From assembly GCA_964626055.1 (NCBI GenBank), contig CAZVDF010000010.1, positions 11,795-75,794 of the forward strand: DNA of 64,000 nt, written 5' to 3'. Positions 36,301-44,072 of the stretch are shown here, piece by piece. Position numbers and translations under genes: made by a program. The first letter of the stretch is position 1. Every line of letters starts with the position of its first letter. The notes beneath the pieces are model-generated. The model ran no database searches and had not been told where the DNA came from. It was given only the letters and a program-made list of their open reading frames with translations. Source of the DNA: JAFGSG01 sp964626055 (GTDB lineage: Bacteria > Spirochaetota > UBA4802 > JAFGDQ01).

Positions 36301-37322
36301 ACAAGAGGCATATATCCCTGTTCTTTTACAATATTGTCGCTAAAAATATTGTACTTGCCTAAAACATCTTCTTCGGATAAATGCAACAATTCCAGACAGG
36401 CTTTATTGATCTTTATAAGCGTGCCCTTTTCATCCGAAATCCACATCGGGATCGGGCTTTGATTTATAATGCTGTTAAGAAAGGATTCGGAGGATGCCAG
36501 CGCTTCTTCATAACGTTTCCGCTCCGTTGTGTTCACAAGCATTGCAATATTTCCGTTGACAATCCCATTCGGATCGCGGAGCGGGGAAGCATAAAGTGTG
36601 TAGCTGATAGGAGTTCCGTCCTTACGGTGCCGTGACAGGTCAATACCGATAACAGACTGCCCGGATTTAATGGCTTCTCTTAACTTTTTAAACTCCCTTT
36701 TAGCGGCTTCCGTCTGAACGCTCGGCAGGAAATGGCCTATCGCTTCTTCTTTTGTCCATCCCAGCATCTGCTCGGCTGCCGGATTCCATATGCTTTGAAC
36801 TATCCCGTCCTCAGTGAGATCGAATATGGCGACAGGAAGCGAATCCAGCACTGCCCGTAATGTGTCCTTTGCTTTATACAGCGTCCCATTGAAATGTCTG
36901 CGCTGCGTAATGTCGCGCAAAAAAGCCAGCATGCGGTCAAGCTCGCGGTAATATGTTACGCTGATCTCAATATCTATAACATGGCCGTCTTTATGCTTCA
37001 GCCTCGATTCAAAAATATCGGAGCCGTACTTTTTTATCTTTAGTATATGAGCCCTGACTTCATCCGGCGTCTCTATCATTTCAAGATCGCCGATGGTCAT
37101 ATCAAGAAGCTCATCCTCGCTGTAACCGACCATTCGGCAAAAAGTATTATTTACTTCAATAAGCTTACCATCCGTATCGGCAGCCCAGAATCCATCCATT
37201 GAAGTGCCGGTGAGGATATGATACTGTTCGGCATAAATGCGCAGCAGATCGCTCTCGCTGTGTGAGCCGGAAGATGTTTCGGATACGGGTTTTTTTATAA
37301 TATTTTTCCTTATATTTTTCAT
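33390..37322 (-). CDS. Cytosolic multi-PAS hybrid histidine kinase (1310 aa)
   Basis: Same layout as its neighbour: about seven PAS/PAC domains (residues ~27-915), HisKA with GGIAHDFNN, HATPase_c (DTGVGID, GTGLGLSTVYGI), and a terminal receiver with Asp in VIIDSVMP and Lys in SKPV. No membrane segment is seen. The kinase-receiver half is very close to that of the 29092 gene. Individual PAS domains match PAS domains at other positions in the paralogue, such as the SVSDYIYSVKIEDNRPVS module, which points to module shuffling after gene duplication. The signal and the downstream partner are unknown. Confidence 0.94.
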   Translation of the reverse strand: MKNIRKNIIKKPVSETSSGSHSESDLLRIYAEQYHILTGTSMDGFWAADTDGKLIEVNNTFCRMVGYSEDELLDMTIGDLEMIETPDEVRAHILKIKKYGSDIFESRLKHKDGHVIDIEISVTYYRELDRMLAFLRDITQRRHFNGTLYKAKDTLRAVLDSLPVAIFDLTEDGIVQSIWNPAAEQMLGWTKEEAIGHFLPSVQTEAAKREFKKLREAIKSGQSVIGIDLSRHRKDGTPISYTLYASPLRDPNGIVNGNIAMLVNTTERKRYEEALASSESFLNSIINQSPIPMWISDEKGTLIKINKACLELLHLSEEDVLGKYNIFSDNIVKEQGYMPLVKKVYESGETAKFELKYKSAELKNIKLKHHVFVIIDVTIFPIRDAEGKITNAIIQHVDITRRKQFEEAILESEERYKQLLDSVSDYIYSVKIEDNRPVSTQHGPACMALTGYSPHEFAADPYLWYRMIYEADRDTVAEQTNGILAGKEVRAVEHRIIHKNGTIRWVRNTPVPHHDPDGKFIGYDGIISDITERKQAETALQSAKDYAENLIQTANTIVVGLDLKGFITVFNQAAREITGYTREELKKKNWFETIVPRDRYQEVWTEFERLSDGGPPMRFENPILTKTGEERYIVWRNNLVREQGKVTGIISFGMDITERRKAEEALRENEERLRNAAEAANFGTYSFDLRTGKLYLSQEHLAIYGFPPDTPVVELDEIGIPKIFNIIDKETLVEAVKKANTWTGKDFGIIEVEYRIKCPDGEIRWLRVKGRSSFDEAGQVKKEEGIVQDITARKMAEEALRVSEEKYRDIFERAVEGIFQSSTGGKFLDINPSFAAMLGYDSPKELIESINNIQKQLFVQEEAAAFFEETLKKAGTIFGFEHELYRKDGNKIWISVNARAVRDKDGKVLYFEGIADNITRRKQDEEDKEKLYAQLRQAQKMEALGTFVGGIAHDFNNILSIIVGYATLLQMELDKDNPLRSYADLILSSSEKATGLTQGLLAFGRKQAINLTQLELNDAIKGTKKLLKRLLTEDILLKEKLTKENTSILGDPTQIDQILFNLLTNARDAMPKGGTLLIETSVVELDKEFFNLVGYGKPGKYVLLSVSDTGVGIDKDSREHIFDPFFTTKEVGKGTGLGLSTVYGIVKQHNGYINVYSELNIGTAFHIYFPSAKRMGKEKKKASPKIRSGNEKIIVAEDNEGVRLLIKKILARYGYQIIEAVDGQDAIEKFRRNKKADLVIIDSVMPKKNGREVYNEIIKINPKVKVLFTSGYTRDVILDKGIEEKEFDFISKPVTPKKLLYKVGEMLDRK

Positions 37323-37627
37323 AAAAAAAGAAAAACAAGCAGGATAATTCAGCCGGGTATTATCGATAGAATTAGATATTTACTTTATAATAGCATTGCT
37401 ATTAAATCAAGAAATATTCTTTAAAAAATTTTAATTATTCATAAAAAAATTATAAAAATTTTCATTTATTAATTTACGGTCCGAAAATTTTTTTTTCTTG
37501 CGTCCTTGACATCCGGATACTCATATGACTAAAATAAACGACAAGCAGCAGAGCTGGTAGTATTAAAAACATTATTAAAATACATTTTTTATAGCAGTGT
37601 TGTGGTCGTTTGTTTTGAAAAAGAATC
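37323..37627. other. AT-rich divergent intergenic region
   Basis: No gene is seen between the start of the second kinase and the leader of the ExbB-like gene. It is A/T-rich with homopolymer runs. Promoters for both divergent units should lie here, but I could not point to one with confidence. Confidence 0.5.
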
Positions 37628-37700
37628 CGGGCATAGCCCGTATTCCCACCGGTGAAAAGACCGGTTGGTAATAATGCGGCTTTAAAAGCTAAAATACGAG
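37628..37700 (+). promoter_or_regulatory. Candidate structured leader of the exbB/tolQ-like gene
   Basis: Three stems fit together. GGGC-atag-CCC is at 37629-37639. A closing stem CGTATT (37639-37644) pairs with AATACG (37693-37698). Inside it is a perfect ACCGGT-gaaaag-ACCGGT hairpin (37648-37653 with 37660-37665). It ends 11 bases before the ATG. It does not match a riboswitch class that I recognise. Confidence 0.4.
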
Positions 37701-37709
37701 AGAGAGCTT

Positions 37710-38336
37710 ATGTCAGAATTATTCTTAATAGATTACGGAGAGTTTTTTATATTTTCCATGCTTGTGCTCGCCAGTATCACCGCTCTGGCAGTGGGTATCG
37801 AAAGAACAATTGTTTTTAAAAAAAATTCCAGTAAAAGAATCACGGCGTTTGCCGAAAAACTGATCCTGCTTATAAGGAAACGCGATATTAAGGCGGCTTT
37901 GAATCTGGTAAAAGAATCGGGCGACAATGCTTATACGAGATTCGCCCTGTTCTCAATAGACCACCTGAATGAAAGTGAGGAAGGCCTGACCAATTTAATG
38001 TCGGGTAAAATTATTGAAGAAAAAATTAACCTTGAAAAACGGCTCACTATTCTGAACACGCTGGGGAACAATGCGCCTTTTATCGGGCTTCTCGGGACGG
38101 TGCTGGGCGTGATCAAAGCATTCTACGGCCTCGGAACTCTCGGCAGCACTGGCGCTGAGGTCGTAATGCGCAGCATATCCAAAGCCCTTTACGCAACGGC
38201 ATTCGGGCTTTTCATAGCGATACCGGTGGTAATGGCGAACAATTACTTTTCCAAGAAAGTAAAAATCATTATACAGCATCTGGAAATATTGTCAAAGGAA
38301 ATAAGCGCAGGATTAAATTCTAAAAAAAAGAAATAA
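37710..38336 (+). CDS. MotA/TolQ/ExbB proton channel family protein
   Basis: A 208-residue inner-membrane protein with three helices (about 12-30, 118-140 and 160-182). The conserved family region NAPFIGLLGTVLGVIKAFYGL is present, as is the third helix KALYATAFGLFIAIPVVMANNYF. It forms the channel that couples proton flow to TonB or TolA. ExbD-like and TonB-like genes follow, so an ExbB-type role in outer-membrane energisation is likely; TolQ is the alternative. A hairpin element separates it from the exbD-like gene. Confidence 0.92.
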   Translation: MSELFLIDYGEFFIFSMLVLASITALAVGIERTIVFKKNSSKRITAFAEKLILLIRKRDIKAALNLVKESGDNAYTRFALFSIDHLNESEEGLTNLMSGKIIEEKINLEKRLTILNTLGNNAPFIGLLGTVLGVIKAFYGLGTLGSTGAEVVMRSISKALYATAFGLFIAIPVVMANNYFSKKVKIIIQHLEILSKEISAGLNSKKKK

Positions 38337-38421
38337 TTAAAATAATTGCGTCGAATCCATTTCGAAAAAATTAATTAATATGCGTAGCTATAAGTTATAT
38401 TTATAATATGTTTTTCTTTTA

Positions 38422-38593
38422 AATAAATCTAAATACATTACAGAATTTTCTGCGGAATCAGACCTTCCTGGTTAGTTTTTCATATTTTTGGCAGCTGTTG
38501 CATCAGGTCTGAAAGGCGTCCTCAAAAATTTTGTAATGTATTTAGATTTATTGATAATTATTTAGAATAATATTATATTTTAAAATGACTTCT
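38422..38593 (+). repeat. Structured hairpin element, copy C
   Basis: The main stem pairs 38422-38449 with 38525-38552, 27 of 28 positions matching. The inner stem TCAGACCT/AGGTCTGA is perfect. The right terminal repeat (TTTTAAAATGACTTCT, to 38593) is clear, but the left one is not recognisable. It lies between the exbB-like and exbD-like genes, which are normally adjacent, so it interrupts an operon and gives the downstream gene a 16-base gap to its ATG. Confidence 0.85.
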
Positions 38594-38609
38594 GGAAAGA
38601 GGTAGTTAT

Positions 38610-39011
38610 ATGGCATTCTTACCGGGCAGCGAAGACGATGAAATAGGTTATATAAATATCACCCCCATGGTCGATGTTCTCCTTGTGTTGCTGGTGATAT
38701 TCATGGTGACTGCAAACTTTTTAAAAATGGAATCCGTCAACATCAATCTTCCGAAGGTTAACGCGGCCGATCCCAATATACAGAAATCCGTACAGATCGC
38801 GCTTACCATAAACGGCAAACTGCTTCTGGAGGATACCGAAGTAACGGAAGAAAGGATGATAGACAGGCTTAAACAGGAAGCCAAGTACAGACCCAATATG
38901 AGAGTAACGCTTTCGGCTGACGAACGGCTCTCCTACGGGAGAATAGCGCGCGTAATGGGACTGATCCGCCAGGCCGGCGTAACGCGTATCGCGTTGTCCG
39001 TTAAACGATGA
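38610..39011 (+). CDS. ExbD/TolR family biopolymer transport protein
   Basis: A 133-residue protein with a short cytoplasmic N-terminus, one membrane helix (about 17-38) and a periplasmic domain. The proton-carrying aspartate is in INITPMVDVLLVLLVIF. The periplasmic part ends with VMGLIRQAGVTRIALSV, typical of ExbD. It partners the ExbB-like channel and the TonB-like protein on either side. AGAGG precedes the ATG. Confidence 0.93.
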   Translation: MAFLPGSEDDEIGYINITPMVDVLLVLLVIFMVTANFLKMESVNINLPKVNAADPNIQKSVQIALTINGKLLLEDTEVTEERMIDRLKQEAKYRPNMRVTLSADERLSYGRIARVMGLIRQAGVTRIALSVKR

Positions 39012-39023
39012 TGAGTAAATATC

Positions 39024-39689
39024 ATGGTATTTCGTTTGCGAAAAAAAATATTTGAGTTTTTCCGCCGGATGGATCTTTTCCAGAGGTGTTTCACCGGTTC
39101 ATTTATCCTGCACATGATTATTCTGATAATATATTACGGCCCGAGCATCTTTGCCTTCACATTTGATGGTGACGCAATTGATGCCGGTAAAATTGCGGCC
39201 AGTGCAAACGTAGAAGTCGATTTCATCGAAAGCCTTCCTGCCTCAATAACGCTCGGCGGCGATACGAATCCGGCGCCCGTGCAGAAAGAAGAATGGATCG
39301 AGGGCACAGGCGAAGACAGGCCGGACGCGGCAAACACCGACGTGAATATCAACAAGCTTTCCGGTACCGGGACCGATGCGGACGGGTACATGTTTGCGGA
39401 TCTCGCAGACCGCCCGCCGATACCTATGATAGATTTCAATCCGAATGATTATTTTCCGAAGGAAGCAAGATCGGCAAATATTTTCCGCCAGAGCGTAATC
39501 GTCCGGTTCCAGGTCAATGAAAACGGAAAAGTCAACAGCGCAAGAATAATTTCCCCGCCGGCAAAATACGGTTTTGACGAAGCCGCAATGAAGGTGGTAA
39601 GTAAAATAAAATTCAGACCCGGAAAAGAAAAAGGCAAGCCAAAAAAAATGTGGACGGATTATGAGCTCAGATTTGAATTTGAAGACTGA
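39024..39689 (+). CDS. TonB family energy transducer
   Basis: A 221-residue protein with an N-terminal membrane helix (about 25-45), a periplasmic linker rich in acidic residues (about 60-125), and a C-terminal TonB domain (about 140-221). The latter contains SVIVRFQVNENGKVNSARII, AAMKVVSKIKFRPGKEKGKP and a final beta strand. No proline-lysine repeat is present in the linker, unlike classic TonB. It ends the exbB-exbD-tonB unit. No TonB-dependent receptor is in this window. Confidence 0.9.
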   Translation: MVFRLRKKIFEFFRRMDLFQRCFTGSFILHMIILIIYYGPSIFAFTFDGDAIDAGKIAASANVEVDFIESLPASITLGGDTNPAPVQKEEWIEGTGEDRPDAANTDVNINKLSGTGTDADGYMFADLADRPPIPMIDFNPNDYFPKEARSANIFRQSVIVRFQVNENGKVNSARIISPPAKYGFDEAAMKVVSKIKFRPGKEKGKPKKMWTDYELRFEFED

Positions 39690-39826
39690 GGATCAATTTT
39701 AACAGATGCTGAATGATTTTTCCGATAGTCGGGCCTGTCAATCGATTAGTTATCTACTGGAATAAGCCCTAAAAAATATTCTTGAAATAATTAGTCTGTT
39801 TTCCTATTATTGCCGGTTAAGAGAAT

Positions 39827-39898
39827 GCGGGCGTAATTCAGTGGCAGAATGCTAGCTTCCCAAGCTGGACGTCGCCGGTTCGACCCCGGTCGCCCGCT
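39827..39898 (+). tRNA. tRNA-Gly (CCC)
   Basis: A 72-base cloverleaf. The acceptor stem is GCGGGCG/CGCCCGC. The anticodon stem is CTAGC/GCTGG with loop TTCCCAA, so the anticodon is CCC (codon GGG). The T arm has GGTTCGACCCC. No CCA is encoded. Confidence 0.93.
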
Positions 39899-39907
39899 CA
39901 TTTATCC

Positions 39908-39933
39908 GAACGAGGGGTATAAGCCCCTCGTTC
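39908..39933 (+). terminator. Hairpin after tRNA-Gly
   Basis: A perfect 10-bp stem GAACGAGGGG/CCCCTCGTTC with loop TATAAG lies ten bases after the tRNA. The following run is only TGCACTTT, so Rho-independent ending would be weak but plausible. Confidence 0.65.
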
Positions 39934-39967
39934 TGCACTTTAAGCAACAACATTAATTGATCTGATT

Positions 39968-40900
39968 ATGCAGAAAACATCCATAAAAAGTCACGGAGTA
40001 ATCGCAGCAATAGGCAATACTCCTCTTGTGGAATTAAAATATCTTAATCCGAACAAAAAGATCCGTATAATGGCAAAGCTCGAAGGCTCGAATCCCGGGG
40101 GATCGGTTAAGGACAGGCCTGCTTATTACATGCTCAAGAATGCCGTCGAATCCGGACTTTTAACGAAGAATAAAACGATACTGGAACCGACAAGCGGCAA
40201 TACGGGCATCGGCCTTGCGATGGTAGGAGCCGCATTGGGGTTTAAAGTTAAGCTCTGTATGCCGGACTGCGTGTCCTTCGAGCGGAGAGCAATCCTTGAA
40301 GCTCTCGGCAGTGAGCTTGTTTTGACCGACGGATCGAAAGGTACCGACGGCGCGATCATAATGGCAAAACAAATGCTCAGGGAAAATCCGGAAAAATATT
40401 ATATGCCGGATCAATTCTCAAATCCATTCAATATACAGTCCCATTACGAGACCACAGCGCCGGAAATAATAAACCAGACGGGAGGAGATATCGCAGCTTT
40501 TGTGGCGGCTCTGGGCACCACCGGAACCCTTATGGGAACATCAAAAAGATTCCGCGAATACGACAGAGACATTAGAATAATAGCAATTGAACCTGCGGTG
40601 GGGCATACTATTCAGGGATTAAAGAACATGCAGGAATCCATAGTCCCGGCAATTTATAATCCGGACATGCACGACGAAAAAATTACAGTTACCGATAATG
40701 AAGCTTTCGATATGTGCAAACAACTCGCGTTAAAAGAAGGGCTGTTCTGCGGGATGTCGAGCGGAGCGGCGGTAGCCGGGGTTTTAAAATATGCCGCGCA
40801 AATAAAAAGCGGCACAATAGTGACGCTTCTGCCGGACAGGGGAGACCGGTATCTTTCAACCGCTCTTTTTAAATCCGTATGCGCCAAATGCCCGCCGTAG
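39968..40900 (+). CDS. cysM: Cysteine synthase (CysM type)
   Basis: A PLP enzyme of the beta family that makes cysteine from an activated serine (O-acetylserine or possibly O-phosphoserine) and sulfide or thiosulfate. The 310 residues contain the cofactor lysine K48 in NPGGSVKDRP, TSGNTGIGLAM, and the glycine loop GTTGTLMGTS. The extended SVKDRPAYYML segment and the FERRAILEALGSEL region fit CysM better than CysK. It ends with a CxxC-like CAKCPP tail, whose meaning is unclear. The ribosome site is weak. No other sulfur gene is adjacent. Confidence 0.9.
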   Translation: MQKTSIKSHGVIAAIGNTPLVELKYLNPNKKIRIMAKLEGSNPGGSVKDRPAYYMLKNAVESGLLTKNKTILEPTSGNTGIGLAMVGAALGFKVKLCMPDCVSFERRAILEALGSELVLTDGSKGTDGAIIMAKQMLRENPEKYYMPDQFSNPFNIQSHYETTAPEIINQTGGDIAAFVAALGTTGTLMGTSKRFREYDRDIRIIAIEPAVGHTIQGLKNMQESIVPAIYNPDMHDEKITVTDNEAFDMCKQLALKEGLFCGMSSGAAVAGVLKYAAQIKSGTIVTLLPDRGDRYLSTALFKSVCAKCPP

Positions 40901-40987
40901 ACAAAGGTGTATTTTCACTTGACTTTTTACAACCGGCATCTATCCATTTTAAAAATTCAGTATTCTATAAGTACAAATTATTTCAAA

Positions 40988-41145
40988 ATAAAATTCCCCG
41001 GGGCAAGCCCCCGGTACTAACGTACCGGCTGCCACCTTTGGTGTCGGCGGGGTATTATGTTTCAAGGCGTTATCGATTTGCTCCGCAAATCGATAGGCTT
41101 GCATCCTCGACGCAAGCGTCGAGGTATTACGCCTTGAAATAAATT
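40988..41145 (+). repeat. Compound palindromic repeat, family 2, copy 2
   Basis: Nearly the same sequence and length as the copy at 24622, in the same orientation. Changes between the copies often restore pairing: here the last palindrome is CTCGACGCAAGCGTCGAG, perfect, while copy 1 has GTCAAG. It fills the cysM-moxR gap. Both flanks are ATAAAATT-like. Confidence 0.88.
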
Positions 41146-41200
41146 TTAAATTTCCCTCATAAATTAAAAACCAACAGAAAAATATGGAGGCATGCCGGCA

Positions 41201-42181
41201 ATGGATATACAGGCAATTGCTATCAGAGTCGAAAAAGAAAACATAATTGTCCGAAAGATTCTGGCCGAGATCGAAAAGGCAGTCGTTGGACAGAGAAACC
41301 TTCTTGAAAAAATGCTGATAGGGCTTATCTGCGACGGCCATATACTGCTTGAAGGACTGCCCGGTCTTGCAAAAACTACGGCGGTGCGCGCCCTGGCAGC
41401 GGCAATAAGCACTTCTTTCCAGAGAATCCAGTTTACACCCGACCTTCTGCCTGCGGATATTCTGGGGACTCAAATTTACAGACCGGACAGCGGGAAATTC
41501 GAGATACGTAAAGGGCCCATTTTCCATAACATCATCCTCGCCGACGAAATAAACCGCGCGCCCGCGAAAGTTCAGAGCGCGCTTCTTGAGGCCATGCAGG
41601 AAAGACAGGTAACTATAGGTGAAACGACCTTTGAGCTTGCAAAACCGTTCCTTGTTCTTGCAACGCAGAACCCTATTGAGCAGGAGGGAACATATCCTCT
41701 GCCGGAAGCGCAGATCGACCGTTTTATGATGAAAATAAAAGTCGATTATCCCAGCGCCGAGGAAGAAAAAGAAATTATGCAGAGAGCAAATAATCTTTCA
41801 ATCGCAAATATATCCGGGATTGCATCCGTTGCGGAACTGGGATCCGTCAGGGAAACAGTCAAATCAATCCACATGGAAGAGAAGATAGTGCAATATATAG
41901 TGAATATTTCAAGGGCTACGCGCATGCCCGGAGATTTCGGCCTTAACATTGGCTCCATGATACATTACGGCGCTTCGCCGAGAGCGTCCATCTGGCTCGG
42001 CGAAGCGAGCCGCGCGCACGCATTCATGGCCGGACGCGGATATGTGACGCCCCAGGACGTCAAGACCATGGCGCCGGATATCCTTCGCCACAGGATTATC
42101 CTGAGTTACGAAGCGGAAGCCGAAGGCAAAAGCGCGGACGAATTTATCGCCATGTTCCTGGAAAGGATAGAAGTGCCGTAA
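41201..42181 (+). CDS. MoxR-family AAA+ ATPase
   Basis: A chaperone-like ATPase of about 326 residues. Walker A is EGLPGLAKTT, Walker B is ILADEINRAPAKVQSALLEAMQE, and the sensor segment is LATQNPIEQEGTYPLPEAQIDRF. MoxR proteins help mature VWA-domain proteins and metal-containing complexes; here the partners are BatA and BatB downstream. I prefer the ATG at 41201 (MDIQAIA), ten bases after GGAGG; an ATG three codons earlier lies too close to that site. First gene of the bat operon. Confidence 0.94.
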   Translation: MDIQAIAIRVEKENIIVRKILAEIEKAVVGQRNLLEKMLIGLICDGHILLEGLPGLAKTTAVRALAAAISTSFQRIQFTPDLLPADILGTQIYRPDSGKFEIRKGPIFHNIILADEINRAPAKVQSALLEAMQERQVTIGETTFELAKPFLVLATQNPIEQEGTYPLPEAQIDRFMMKIKVDYPSAEEEKEIMQRANNLSIANISGIASVAELGSVRETVKSIHMEEKIVQYIVNISRATRMPGDFGLNIGSMIHYGASPRASIWLGEASRAHAFMAGRGYVTPQDVKTMAPDILRHRIILSYEAEAEGKSADEFIAMFLERIEVP

Positions 42182-42185
42182 TTAT

Positions 42186-43061
42186 ATGATCCAGCAGGAA
42201 ATATTCAAAAAGATACAGACTCTGCATTTCAAAACAAGGCGCATGGCAAGCGATCTTTTCGCAGGACGCTATGTAAGCGCTTTTAAAGGCCGCGGGATGG
42301 AGTTTGCGGAAGTCCGCGAGTATTGTCCGGGAGACGATATCCGCACCATAGACTGGAATGTGAGCGCCCGCTACGGGCACCCTTTCGTGAAGGTATTTCA
42401 CGAAGAGCGGGAACTTACGGTGATACTCATGCTGGATATTTCCGGATCGCATTCATTCGGCACGCGGAATAAACTGAAACGCGAACTTCTGGCGGAAGCC
42501 GCAGGCATGCTCGCGTTCCTCGCTATCAGGACAAATGACAAAGTCGGGGCGCTGTTATTCAGCTCTGGCGTTGAAAAATACATCCCTCCGAAAAAGGGCG
42601 CCACTCACGTATGGAGAGTTATAAAGGAAATATTCACATATGAGCCGCGCGAAACAAAAACCAGCCTGAATGAAGCTCTGACTTTTTTAAACAGAGCCGT
42701 GAAACGCCATGCTATCGTATTTTTAATATCAGACTGTATCGATGAAGGATTCGAGAAACCGCTGCGGCTTGCCGCAAAAAAGCACCAGCTTACCGTAATC
42801 CGGCTAACCGATCCGGCTGAAATAAGACTGCCCGACGCCGGGCCGGTAAGGCTTAAGGATCCGGAAACAGGAGAAAATGTCATTATAAATTCTTCAAAAA
42901 AAACGACAAGACAGCTCTGGACGGAATACGTGTATAGAGAGAGAAGAAAGCTCAACGACCTGCTCAACGCGACCGGCGTCGATCTCGTCGAACTTTATAC
43001 GGATAAAGACGTAGTAGAACCGCTTATGCGGCTTTTTGAGATTAAAGGCAGAAGACAATGA
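42186..43061 (+). CDS. DUF58 domain protein
   Basis: A 291-residue cytosolic protein. The DUF58 hallmark GDDIRTIDWNVSARYG is present, followed by a VWA-like fold with VILMLDISGSHSFG (DISGS metal site). DUF58 genes nearly always follow moxR in such operons; the protein's function is not settled. It begins four bases after the MoxR stop and overlaps the next start by four bases. Confidence 0.93.
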   Translation: MIQQEIFKKIQTLHFKTRRMASDLFAGRYVSAFKGRGMEFAEVREYCPGDDIRTIDWNVSARYGHPFVKVFHEERELTVILMLDISGSHSFGTRNKLKRELLAEAAGMLAFLAIRTNDKVGALLFSSGVEKYIPPKKGATHVWRVIKEIFTYEPRETKTSLNEALTFLNRAVKRHAIVFLISDCIDEGFEKPLRLAAKKHQLTVIRLTDPAEIRLPDAGPVRLKDPETGENVIINSSKKTTRQLWTEYVYRERRKLNDLLNATGVDLVELYTDKDVVEPLMRLFEIKGRRQ

Positions 43062-44071
43062 TCAGGAGAATATTCACATTTCTTATTCTCTCATTAGTAT
43101 TCACTGTCTGCGAGAGCGGCGTTAATAACGATGCCTCTAAAGAAGCAGGCACTTTGAAGGAAAATACGCCGGCACATGACCGGATCCCGAAAATTTACAC
43201 TTCTACAGATAAATCAAAAGCGTATGTCGGGGATATTATTAATCTATCAGTTAAATATTTTATACCGGGAAGCAGCACTTTCAGTCCCGATACGGATTTA
43301 ACAGGGCTAGACGGCCTTACAATAACAGGGAAAAAATCCGCAAAAGGAGAAATAACCCTTAAGATTATCATAGATAAAACTGCATCATTCGATATCGGGC
43401 CAGTAAATCTTTCCTTTAAAGACAGCAAGGGCATTCAAAACATTATCAGAAGTGAAACGTTGCATATCGAGGTATTGTCCAATCTCGGAGACAGGCCGTC
43501 GGAAGCGCAGCTCAAGCCGATAATGGACATTATACCAACATATCCATTTATACTAAGAATGCTGCCGTGGCTGGCCGGGTTTCTGGTTTTAGCCGCCGCA
43601 TGTATAGGATTTTATATCTGGAAAAGCAGAGAAAGGAAAAAAGCCGAAGCATTAAAAGAGATAAAACCTGCTCATGTTATTGCCGGGGAAGAGATCGAAA
43701 AATTGAAAGCTATGAATCTCTTTGAAAAAGGCCGGCATAAAGAGTTCTATTTCAGGTTCTCCGAAATATTACGCAGGTACCTTGAAAATCTCAGGGGATT
43801 TCCTGCTGTTGAACTGACCACTGAAGAAATTGCGCGCAGGATAAAAACGGACGCGGACAGGAAGCTTGTGACGGTTCTGCGCGAAGCCGATCTAATAAAA
43901 TTTGCGGACGCAATACCGACAAAAGCAAAAAGCGAAGAAGATATAAGAGCGGCGCTGAAGTACATAAAAGCGACAACACCGGCAGAGACGGCTAGCCCCC
44001 TAAATCCCCCTAAAGGGGGACTTAATATCCAAAAACCTACTATAAATGGTAAGGTAAAGAGAGTAAATTGA
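43058..44071 (+). CDS. Bat-operon membrane protein (DUF4381-like)
   Basis: A 337-residue protein: a signal peptide or lipoprotein-like N-terminus (hydrophobic to about 18, then CESG), an extracytoplasmic beta domain (about 45-150), one membrane helix (about 168-190), and a cytoplasmic helical tail. The tail's FSEILRRYLENLRGFPAVELTTEEIA resembles the C-terminal part of BatD/DUF4381 proteins. The last ~28 residues (SPLNPPKGG...) are encoded by a GC-rich palindromic repeat and probably are not native to the family. It sits between DUF58 and BatA as in many moxR operons. Confidence 0.78.
   Translation: MIRRIFTFLILSLVFTVCESGVNNDASKEAGTLKENTPAHDRIPKIYTSTDKSKAYVGDIINLSVKYFIPGSSTFSPDTDLTGLDGLTITGKKSAKGEITLKIIIDKTASFDIGPVNLSFKDSKGIQNIIRSETLHIEVLSNLGDRPSEAQLKPIMDIIPTYPFILRMLPWLAGFLVLAAACIGFYIWKSRERKKAEALKEIKPAHVIAGEEIEKLKAMNLFEKGRHKEFYFRFSEILRRYLENLRGFPAVELTTEEIARRIKTDADRKLVTVLREADLIKFADAIPTKAKSEEDIRAALKYIKATTPAETASPLNPPKGGLNIQKPTINGKVKRVN
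43993..44026. repeat. C-run palindromic repeat inside the 3' end of a coding region
   Basis: CTAGCCCCCTAAATCCCCCT followed by AAAGGGGGACTTAAT is a palindromic repeat of the same family as AAGTTCCCCTTCAGGGGG after hcp, in the opposite orientation. It is read in frame as SPLNPPKGGLN near the end of the 43058 gene. Confidence 0.65.
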
Positions 44072-44072
44072 A

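Noticed and set aside
37628..37700. Cobalamin riboswitch upstream of the exbB-like gene
   Set aside because: A TonB-type gene and GGTGAAAA suggested it, but the B12-box core and the GCCACTG segment are not present.
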